Source: Olsenella uli (lineage in GTDB: Bacteria > Actinomycetota > Coriobacteriia > Coriobacteriales > Atopobiaceae). Taken from it: DNA of 12,248 nucleotides. Below, piece after piece: positions 6,791 through 12,248 of this stretch (positions within the stretch are counted from its first letter, which is position 1; every line of letters begins with the position of its first letter). The stretch lies in the NCBI RefSeq assembly GCF_901212655.1, contig NZ_CAAKON010000048.1, forward strand, positions 4,249 through 16,496. Reading direction: 5' to 3'. A program made the position numbers and the translations under genes. Below the pieces are notes generated by a model. It was not told the DNA's origin. It saw nothing but the letters and a program-made list of their open reading frames with translations, and searched no databases.

Positions 6791-9700
6791 TCAGCTTATC
6801 CCCCGAACGGTAGCCAGCCCTCCGCGTCTGGTATAAGACACCCTCCAGCCACAGACATCCGCCACAAACTCGTCGCCATCCTCCTGCCGCAAGGCAAGCA
6901 CGAGCCGGCCCGCCAGCCAAGGAGAATCCTGCCAGGCAGCCGTCCACTTCCCGCAGTTCTCTTCGAGCTCGTCTATGAGCTCGTCAAGCTTGTCGAGCGA
7001 GCACATCGAGAGCGGCAGACGAACGGCACACTGGGCAACGAGCCTCGCGACATCCGCCGAGGGCTCAAGGGCGGTGGGAACCCTGGAGCCAGGATCGACG
7101 CCGTTCCTCTCGTCACCAATCCAGGGAAGCAGGCACAGCCCACCCTCCGTCTCCTGCAGAAGGAGAACCTCGACCGTTTCCTGGGTATCCCTTACAGCTC
7201 GCTGGCCCTTATCGGCATCCGCCCTTCCTCCTCCCTCAATGCTTCGCTCGCACATGTCAACCAACGTTCTTTCGTTTTCCATAAGTGGCACGACAGAAGC
7301 AAGCAGGCACGTTCCGGCCCTACGGGCCTTGCGGGTGAGCTGCCCCTCCCGTGCCAAACGAGCCTGTTCGTAGGCTTCCTGCCACGCCAAAGGAACGCTA
7401 TCGCCCCCGCCTCGATACGCCCGTTGGACAAGGGGCGAGATGTCGCCGGGGAGGCACACACGGGTGTGAGCACCGTCATCCGTGAGCCCCAGCACCGCAA
7501 GAGACTCAAGCAGCGAGGCATGGTCATAGACGCTGCAAATCCCCTTTGAGAACCGCGGCCCATCTGTCCCGAACTCCTCCACGCCCCTGACCAGGCACAT
7601 CGGCCTTTGCAGCAGTTGGGACCTTTCGCACTCCCCTTGTCCCCTGTTGTGCCGATGCAGTCTTCCAAGCCTCTGGAGTACGAGGTCAACAGGGGCGACA
7701 TCCGTAACAAGCAGGTCAAAGTCAATGTCGAGCGACTGCTCGAGCACTTGCGTGCCAACAACCACCAAGCGCCTCGGCCTTCTCCCGTTTTCCGACGTTG
7801 CGCGAGGCCCGAGAAGCGAGCGGAGACGCTCCTCGTTGGCCATGCGGTCGAGGTCGGAGAAGCGTGAATGGGTCAGCATCACGTCGCCGGGACCAAGAGC
7901 CTCGGAAAGGCATTCCGTCACCTCCTGGGCGCGGCTGACGGTGGAGCAGATGACGCCAGCGCAGCCGCCATTCGCCAATGCGGCGGAAAGGGTTTCGAGG
8001 AGGTAGGCGATATCGTCTCCCAGCAGGCTGACGTCAATCTCCCTGGCCACGCCCCCTTGCTCGATTCTCACGCTCCGGGCAATGCGACCCTCGGTGTACG
8101 TAAGAAGCGGATACGCGTCCTCCTCGGTCATGATTCCAGAAACATCAAACGATGGAGTGGCCTTGGGGCCTGTATCGGATGTGCCCTTCCCATCGGAGTC
8201 GCCAGCATCCTCAGCGGCGGCGCCCTCCCTATCGGCACCCGCGCTGAGCCCCGGCTCGGTACCCTGCCTTATCTCGGAGCCGCGCTCCCGCTTGCCGCCT
8301 GGTCTAGCCCCGGCACCACCGCCATCAGGCTCTTCCCCGGAATCTTCAACTCGTGGTCCAAGAAGACCCGCGATGAGCTCATCTTCCGACGAAGGCTCAG
8401 GCACGCGAGCCTCCCGCCCCTTCAGATACGATTCACACAACCCCTTCCGCTGGGCCGACGGGAGCGTGGCGGAAAGCAGGATGACGGGAACGCGCCAGGC
8501 ACCAAGCCATTCGAGAACACGCAAGAGATAGCGCCTCATGTACGCGTCGTAGGCATGGCATTCGTCGATGATGACGACCTTGTTCGCAAGGGCGAGATGA
8601 CGCAGGGAGAGATGCTTCATCTGGAGCGCGCCCATAAGCACCTGGTCCACGGTACAGACGACGAAGTTGGCCAGCATTCCCCTCTTCCGGCCGAACAGCC
8701 AATCGGACACCGCCACACCTTGAGTCGAAGCATCCTCGAGGTCGTGGCCGATATCGGCAAAGCGACGAGCACGCCGGCTCTCACTTACCAGGCCCTGGAA
8801 CTCCTCGTTTAGCCCAGCTTTTCCGTGGGCAAGATAGACGCTCTTTTCGTCAAGCCCCTCTTCGCAGGGAAGGCGATCAAGCCACTTGTGGACGCGCCCG
8901 AACATCGCGTCGGTGGTGGCCATCGTGGGCAGGGCGACGCAAACTCCCCCGAGCCCCTGGCGCGCCGCAAGCATCTCCGCCGCCGCGAGGGCCGCCTCAG
9001 TCTTTCCGGAGCCCATGGGAGCCTCGATGAGCATGAGACCGAGGTCTGTCGCGTCACGGGCGAGCCCATAGGCAGCGCGCTGCATCGGATGGGGCTTCGC
9101 GCCCAAAGGGAAGCCGAAGCGAGCGGCAAAGTACGCGTCCGCATCCGAAAGGTGCGGCCCCTCCGCCCAGGAGGGAGCAATGGAGAGCGCCTCCCACGCC
9201 GTCTCGCCGCGACTCCGCAGCGCATCGAGGTCAACCGCATCCGCAAACCCTGTTGGGGGCGCTATGAGCTCCTGGAGCGGAAATACGTCCTGGTTGCTCG
9301 CCATCCAGTCGGCCATTATCACAATACCGACGACAAGGCTCGCAACCGACGCGGGTAAGGAATGCCTAGACAGTTCGTCCAAGGCCTCGTCATCGAGACC
9401 AGAAAGCTGCCCTGCAAACTCGAGCAGTTCCTCTTGGACGCTTTCCCACTCCCCCGAGACAGCGAACCCATACGGCTCGTCGCAGGCGGTGCGGGCCTTT
9501 CGGCACTCCTCGGATATGGGAAAGCGCCCGTGGTGTGCGCCGATGACGCTCGCATACGAGCGAGCGACGTCTCTTTCCCAACCCTTGGACGCCAGATATC
9601 TCTCGAGAATCACCATGCCAGCAATGGGGTGCCCAGGAACTCCGCTAGACGAGGGAAGGGAGGGAAAGCGGAGACCGGCCTTCCTCGCCTTATATGAGAG

Positions 9701-10015
9701 GTCGCCAGCCTCGACACTTCCGAAGGCCCAGATGGGCTGGGCCTGAAAGACCGGCGTGGCCTTGCCGATGTCATGTGCGGCGCAAAGAAAGCGAACGAGC
9801 GTCTCGGCGAGAATCGGGCTGCCCGCCACAAGTTCAAGGATGCGCCTGGTTGCATCTGGGAGCCATGATTGCCAGAGCTTCTCACCAATGAGCTCGGCGT
9901 CTGCCATGTGGACGTACAAGGGGAGCCAGGCTTCGCCCTCTCCCCCGTCGCTCTTTGCCCAAAGCGAGCGAGCCTGACGAGAGAGGATTAGTTCCTCGGC
10001 GGCGATGGCACCCAT
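6791..10015 (-). CDS. cas3: CRISPR-associated helicase/nuclease Cas3 (HD + DExH), type I-E
   Basis: Cas3 is recruited by Cascade and nicks, unwinds and degrades target DNA. The 1074-residue product has an N-terminal HD nuclease: His36 in LYVHMADA, His81-Asp82 in AAHDIGKATPVFQ, a GHP motif near 128, His161-His162 in GAHHGRF and Asp236 in MADW. The helicase part follows: Walker A APMGSGKT at about 332-339, DECH at about 484-487, SAT at about 515-517 and QRLGRLHRH at about 781-789. All catalytic motifs are intact. I chose the ATG at 10015 because GGAGG precedes it by four bases; a GTG at 10039 overlapping the upstream stop has no such site. Between motif III and the second RecA domain lies an unusual Gly/Glu/Asp-rich stretch, residues about 540-626, which makes the protein longer than most I-E Cas3 proteins (about 890-950). 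Confidence 0.96.
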   Translation of the reverse strand: MGAIAAEELILSRQARSLWAKSDGGEGEAWLPLYVHMADAELIGEKLWQSWLPDATRRILELVAGSPILAETLVRFLCAAHDIGKATPVFQAQPIWAFGSVEAGDLSYKARKAGLRFPSLPSSSGVPGHPIAGMVILERYLASKGWERDVARSYASVIGAHHGRFPISEECRKARTACDEPYGFAVSGEWESVQEELLEFAGQLSGLDDEALDELSRHSLPASVASLVVGIVIMADWMASNQDVFPLQELIAPPTGFADAVDLDALRSRGETAWEALSIAPSWAEGPHLSDADAYFAARFGFPLGAKPHPMQRAAYGLARDATDLGLMLIEAPMGSGKTEAALAAAEMLAARQGLGGVCVALPTMATTDAMFGRVHKWLDRLPCEEGLDEKSVYLAHGKAGLNEEFQGLVSESRRARRFADIGHDLEDASTQGVAVSDWLFGRKRGMLANFVVCTVDQVLMGALQMKHLSLRHLALANKVVIIDECHAYDAYMRRYLLRVLEWLGAWRVPVILLSATLPSAQRKGLCESYLKGREARVPEPSSEDELIAGLLGPRVEDSGEEPDGGGAGARPGGKRERGSEIRQGTEPGLSAGADREGAAAEDAGDSDGKGTSDTGPKATPSFDVSGIMTEEDAYPLLTYTEGRIARSVRIEQGGVAREIDVSLLGDDIAYLLETLSAALANGGCAGVICSTVSRAQEVTECLSEALGPGDVMLTHSRFSDLDRMANEERLRSLLGPRATSENGRRPRRLVVVGTQVLEQSLDIDFDLLVTDVAPVDLVLQRLGRLHRHNRGQGECERSQLLQRPMCLVRGVEEFGTDGPRFSKGICSVYDHASLLESLAVLGLTDDGAHTRVCLPGDISPLVQRAYRGGGDSVPLAWQEAYEQARLAREGQLTRKARRAGTCLLASVVPLMENERTLVDMCERSIEGGGRADADKGQRAVRDTQETVEVLLLQETEGGLCLLPWIGDERNGVDPGSRVPTALEPSADVARLVAQCAVRLPLSMCSLDKLDELIDELEENCGKWTAAWQDSPWLAGRLVLALRQEDGDEFVADVCGWRVSYTRRGGLATVRGIS

Positions 10016-10038
10016 ACGACCTCCAGCCCGGCGACGCA

Positions 10039-10689
10039 CTACACCCTTTTGGCTCTACGAGCCACCACGTCCAAGTATGGAACTTGCCCCGCGCGAGCGT
10101 AGCGAGAACCGCCGTCTTCAAGCATAGCAAAAAAGCAATGCAGCGCTGCTTGTGCGTCATTCAAGGCATCGTGAGGCCGGAATGCGCGACCAGTGCTCCC
10201 GACATACCCGTAGCGTTTGGCGCACGCCTCGAGCGTTTGGAAGCGATAGCTCCTGTTGCCACCTGCCCCACGCACGCGCCTATTTGCGACAGGAGCAAAC
10301 TCGCGCATCACATCGAAGCGCTCGCATGTCGGCAGCGCGATGTCGGCGGCTTCGAGAAACGCGATGTCAAACGCGAGGTTGTAGCCGACGAGCAGGTCCG
10401 CGCCACCCAGGGCCTCCGCGACCCTGGTGGACACGTCGGCAATCGGAGGAGCGCCCTTCACCATCTCGGGAGTGATGCCGTGGATTGCCTCTGCGCGCGA
10501 CCAAGACTGGTGGCGCGCCGACCTGGTGAGAGCGTTAATCGCAACCGACCCATCGCCATGCACGACAGCTGTTTGCAGGATTTCGTCACTACGGGGGTCG
10601 AGCCCCGTAGTCTCCACGTCAACGCTAGCAATGCGCTCTGGCGGCACCTCCCGAAGCCAGCCGACGTCTCCGCGCTCATACCAGAGCAT
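10039..10689 (-). CDS. DEDDh (DnaQ-like) 3'-5' exonuclease linked to cas3
   Basis: The 216-residue product is a DnaQ-type 3'-5' exonuclease. All five active-site residues are visible: Asp24 and Glu26 in SVDVETTGLDP, Asp108 in VGYNLAFDIAFLE, and His173 and Asp178 in RPHDALNDAQAAL; the IHGITPEMV segment between the first two motifs is also typical. It has no polymerase or other fused domain. Its stop codon is 23 bases before the cas3 start, on the same strand, so it may be co-transcribed with cas3. In the family, stand-alone DnaQ-like enzymes and Cas2-DnaQ fusions are known to trim prespacer ends for type I-E integration, so a role in adaptation is a reasonable inference. A general role in DNA or RNA turnover is equally possible. 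The ATG at 10689 lacks a good ribosome binding site, so the exact start is less certain. Confidence 0.88.
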   Translation of the reverse strand: MLWYERGDVGWLREVPPERIASVDVETTGLDPRSDEILQTAVVHGDGSVAINALTRSARHQSWSRAEAIHGITPEMVKGAPPIADVSTRVAEALGGADLLVGYNLAFDIAFLEAADIALPTCERFDVMREFAPVANRRVRGAGGNRSYRFQTLEACAKRYGYVGSTGRAFRPHDALNDAQAALHCFFAMLEDGGSRYARAGQVPYLDVVARRAKRV

Positions 10690-10827
10690 GGATGTCTTTC
10701 GTCACCGACGGTCTCTGCCATCCGCTTTGCCGGCACTGCCGTCCCATCATTCAGCTTCTCCAAGTCTTGTAAGCAGGAAACATTGGAGTCCTATTCGCAA
10801 TTTTCACCCGGACGTACGGATTATTCC

Positions 10828-10884
10828 TCATAGATCATATTCAAGATATTCGGCCCACGCTCTGTCTTGCCAAACCTTAAGCAC
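10828..10884 (-). pseudogene. Truncated YoeB/Txe-type toxin remnant
   Basis: Directly after the antitoxin stop, GGAGG is followed six bases later by a GTG that opens an 18-codon frame reading MLKVWQDRAWAEYLEYDL, then TGA. This matches the N-terminus of YoeB/Txe ribosome-dependent mRNA interferases, whose pattern is a short strand, then W, then AW, then YL. The rest of the family (the KPEPLK and SRRI...HRL segments and the C-terminal HY) is not found in any minus-strand frame before the exonuclease gene, so the toxin was lost by deletion rather than a simple frameshift. The assignment rests on a short segment; the presence of a well-placed ribosome binding site and the position behind an antitoxin gene strengthen it. 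Confidence 0.6.
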
Positions 10885-10901
10885 CTGGCACCTCCACGAG
10901 G

Positions 10902-11147
10902 TTACGCACTTCGCCGCGCCCCCGCATCGAGCTGGGCTATCGACTCCTGTAAAGCCCTTTGATTCTCGGCAGACCAGAACGAATCGCGAACCTCAAAAGG
11001 TATGCCGCCCTCAATAACGGACTGGCGAAAGAAAATGGTTACTGCATTAGTGAGGGACAGACCATAATTGCCGAATACTTCTGCTGCCTTGCGCTTCAGA
11101 TCGACGTCGATGTTAACCCTGAGCTGCTCTTTCTCGGTCGTAGCCAA
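10902..11147 (-). CDS. RelB/DinJ-family antitoxin
   Basis: The 81-residue product is a ribbon-helix-helix antitoxin of the RelB/DinJ family. It has the N-terminal strand LRVNIDVDLKRKAAEVF, the helix GLSLTNAVTIFFRQSV and the hallmark EGGIPFEVR, followed by a C-terminal toxin-binding tail. Such proteins neutralise a toxin of the RelE/YafQ/YoeB type and repress their own promoter through the RHH domain. The frame is open far upstream, but the family begins about here. I chose the TTG at 11147 because AGGGGAG lies five bases upstream; the ATG at 11165 has no ribosome binding site. Its toxin partner downstream is reduced to an 18-codon remnant, which leaves this as an orphan antitoxin that could act only on a toxin encoded elsewhere or as a repressor. 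Confidence 0.88.
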   Translation of the reverse strand: MATTEKEQLRVNIDVDLKRKAAEVFGNYGLSLTNAVTIFFRQSVIEGGIPFEVRDSFWSAENQRALQESIAQLDAGARRSA

Positions 11148-11266
11148 CTTCGCTCCCCTCGTCATCAATACATCTAGGACACACTCATTGAACGCTAAGT
11201 TAGACGGTGCCCGCACAAATCGAAGCTCCGCATTGGCTCCCTTCCTCAGTCCGCCGCCATAATCAG

Positions 11267-11979
11267 TGAAAGCCGGCTCTTCCCAAGAAACCCGTGCCTT
11301 GCCGCCTGTATGCCTCGGCTCGGCCTTGCAAGACTGAGCGACCATGCGGCACGGCGGCAGCCCCGCTCAGAGCGGGACTGGGCACCAGTCGCCTTGGTTG
11401 TCCCCTCATTCGGGTCTGCCGTGTCCAAATTGAGGAGGCTGAGATTGCCTTCCGCAGTCCACCTACACCTTAGCAAGCGAGTCCCAAAGGCATCAAACCG
11501 AAAGGAGGCTGAGCAGAGAGATGTTATTCCCACCAGCAAGCCACCGAAAAGGGTTAGAAGACCCTTTGCCAACGAGGAAATCGATTTTTCTATAGTTTTC
11601 GCCCACCTTCTGGGGACACAACGCACGATGATGCAAGTGGACACTTCGTCTACCAGCGGTTTTACAAACAGTCTCTCACGCTCTGCCACCCCAGGCACAG
11701 AGAAACTGTAGAAAACTCAACTTGCTCACTCTCGAACAGATATAATTGGCATCACTCCCGTCACCGCGTCTCTTTTTGTTCCTAAAAGGGCGCCAATATG
11801 TGGCAACCAAGCACAAGTTCAAAGGCTTGGCCCTCGCCTCGCAGCGCAGCAATCGCTTGTCGATAGGCCAACGGCCAGACCGCTCTTCATTTAACTGGTT
11901 TCCCGCAAACCATTCGTACCCCTTCTTAAGGGGCCTATCGTGGCCCCATTAATAACTCGAAGAGACCCGCCGGCTTTCA
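11267..11979. repeat. Long-range 11-bp inverted repeat, possible decayed element ends
   Basis: TGAAAGCCGGC at 11267-11277 is the exact reverse complement of GCCGGCTTTCA at 11969-11979. Just inside both arms the similarity resumes after a short gap (a GAAGAG/CTCTTC block). The pair encloses about 690 bases with no recognisable transposase, and no clear target-site duplication flanks it. It could mark the ends of a small decayed element, but a chance match of this length in a kilobase is not rare. Confidence 0.25.
11919..11947. repeat. Two overlapping, mutually exclusive hairpins
   Basis: CCCCTT-CTT-AAGGGG at 11919-11933 and GGGGCC-TATCGT-GGCCCC at 11930-11947 are both perfect 6-bp stems and share the GGGG at 11930-11933, so only one can form at a time. 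No T-run follows on either strand, and no gene start is evident nearby, so a switch function is speculative. Confidence 0.4.
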
Positions 11980-12214
11980 TAGCAGAATCACAATCGCCCT
12001 CGAACACGCAATCAATCAAAGAGTCAGGCTGCGCATGCAATCTGTTATCAATCATTCCAACGCCCGAGCCCTCGGAACCAGCCCCATATGCACGTGAAGC
12101 GCTCGGCCTCGGCCCCGGCGCAGATTTCCCCGCCATACTCGAAAGGCGCCCAGAGCCCCACAGCGCACGCCTGGACCGGATCAATCCCCGAATGCCCAGA
12201 GAGCGAACGTGAAC

Positions 12215-12234
12215 GGCACTAGCTGTTTAGTGCC
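12215..12234. repeat. 7-bp inverted repeat at the right edge
   Basis: GGCACTA at 12215-12221 and TAGTGCC at 12228-12234 form a perfect stem around GCTGTT. It may be a terminator stem or the edge of an element continuing beyond the window; there is no T-run inside the window to support termination. Confidence 0.4.
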
Positions 12235-12248
12235 AACAGGTTGTTTAC

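Larger units (their letters stand above)
11148..12248. other. About 1.1 kb without a recognisable gene
   Basis: I cannot assign a gene here. Two long frames overlap on opposite strands: 150 codons on the minus strand (11246-11698, GTG start, one possible membrane segment KGLLTLFGGLLVGITSLCSASF-like near the middle, no ribosome binding site) and 133 codons on the plus strand (11310-11711). Neither resembles a family I know, and at most one can be real. The base composition is more mixed and less GC-rich than in the cas genes, particularly at 11560-11620 and 11700-11800. Hairpins occur at 11358-11390, 11919-11947 and 12215-12234, and an 11-bp inverted repeat joins 11267-11277 with 11969-11979. 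The stretch may be decayed mobile DNA or a regulatory region. No tRNA, rRNA or CRISPR repeat is visible. Confidence 0.4.

Noticed and set aside
7868..8812. 314-codon open frame on the plus strand inside cas3
   Set aside because: It is antisense to the Cas3 helicase domains and has no family resemblance.
10016..10039. GTG start for cas3 overlapping the exonuclease stop
   Set aside because: No ribosome binding site precedes it, whereas GGAGG stands before the ATG at 10015; the extra residues are Arg/Gly-rich and not conserved.
9955..10833. 292-codon open frame on the plus strand opposite the exonuclease
   Set aside because: It covers the antisense of the DEDDh motifs and the cas3 start; no independent support.
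11246..11698. 150-codon minus-strand frame as a membrane protein gene
   Set aside because: There is one hydrophobic segment but no ribosome binding site, no recognised family, and an overlapping frame of similar length on the other strand.
11741..11746. Perfect TATAAT on the plus strand as a promoter
   Set aside because: No -35 box is found at suitable spacing and no gene start with a ribosome binding site follows.
12181..12246. C-terminal end of a minus-strand gene entering from the right edge (21 residues before TGA)
   Set aside because: Too short to judge, no recognisable motif, and the stretch contains a hairpin that may be non-coding.

Overview
The window holds a complete type I-E CRISPR-Cas gene set on the minus strand, read from right to left. 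The order is a DEDDh (DnaQ-like) exonuclease, cas3, cas8e/casA, cse2/casB, cas7e/casC, cas5e/casD, cas6e/casE, cas1 and cas2. The high GC content, the strong GGAGG-type ribosome binding sites and the Actinomycetota-like Cas proteins suggest a high-GC Gram-positive. A Coriobacteriia-type gut or oral actinobacterium is my best guess, but no marker gene fixes this.

Layout. Positions 1-167 lie downstream of cas2. They hold no gene and no recognisable CRISPR repeat; an array, if linked here, would start beyond the left edge. Positions 168-6534 carry the adaptation genes (cas2, cas1) and the Cascade genes (cas6e, cas5e, cas7e, cse2, cas8e), packed with gaps of 0-9 bases or short overlaps, so they are almost certainly one transcript. 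Positions 6535-6790 form a 256-base gap between cas3 and casA that is unusually rich in structure. It contains a lone 29-base element with the architecture of an I-E CRISPR repeat, a second small hairpin, a perfect 12-bp inverted repeat next to a possible promoter, and three copies of an 8-base motif. This is the best candidate for a regulatory device controlling Cascade expression, possibly a crRNA-like regulatory RNA or a Cas6e-cleavable leader. Positions 6791-10689 carry cas3 and the exonuclease, 23 bases apart.

To the right is a broken toxin-antitoxin module: an intact RelB/DinJ-type antitoxin (10902-11147, TTG start), followed by an 18-codon remnant of a YoeB/Txe-type toxin that still has its ribosome binding site. 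From about 11148 to the right edge I recognise no gene. The stretch contains several hairpins and a long-range inverted repeat and looks like decayed or regulatory DNA.

How the genes work together. Cas1-Cas2 would integrate spacers, perhaps after trimming by the adjacent DEDDh exonuclease. Cas6e would cut pre-crRNA at the repeat hairpin. Cas8e, Cse2, Cas7e, Cas5e and Cas6e would form Cascade, and Cas3 would be recruited to degrade the target. The intergenic repeat-like element could feed back on this system through Cas6e or Cascade binding.
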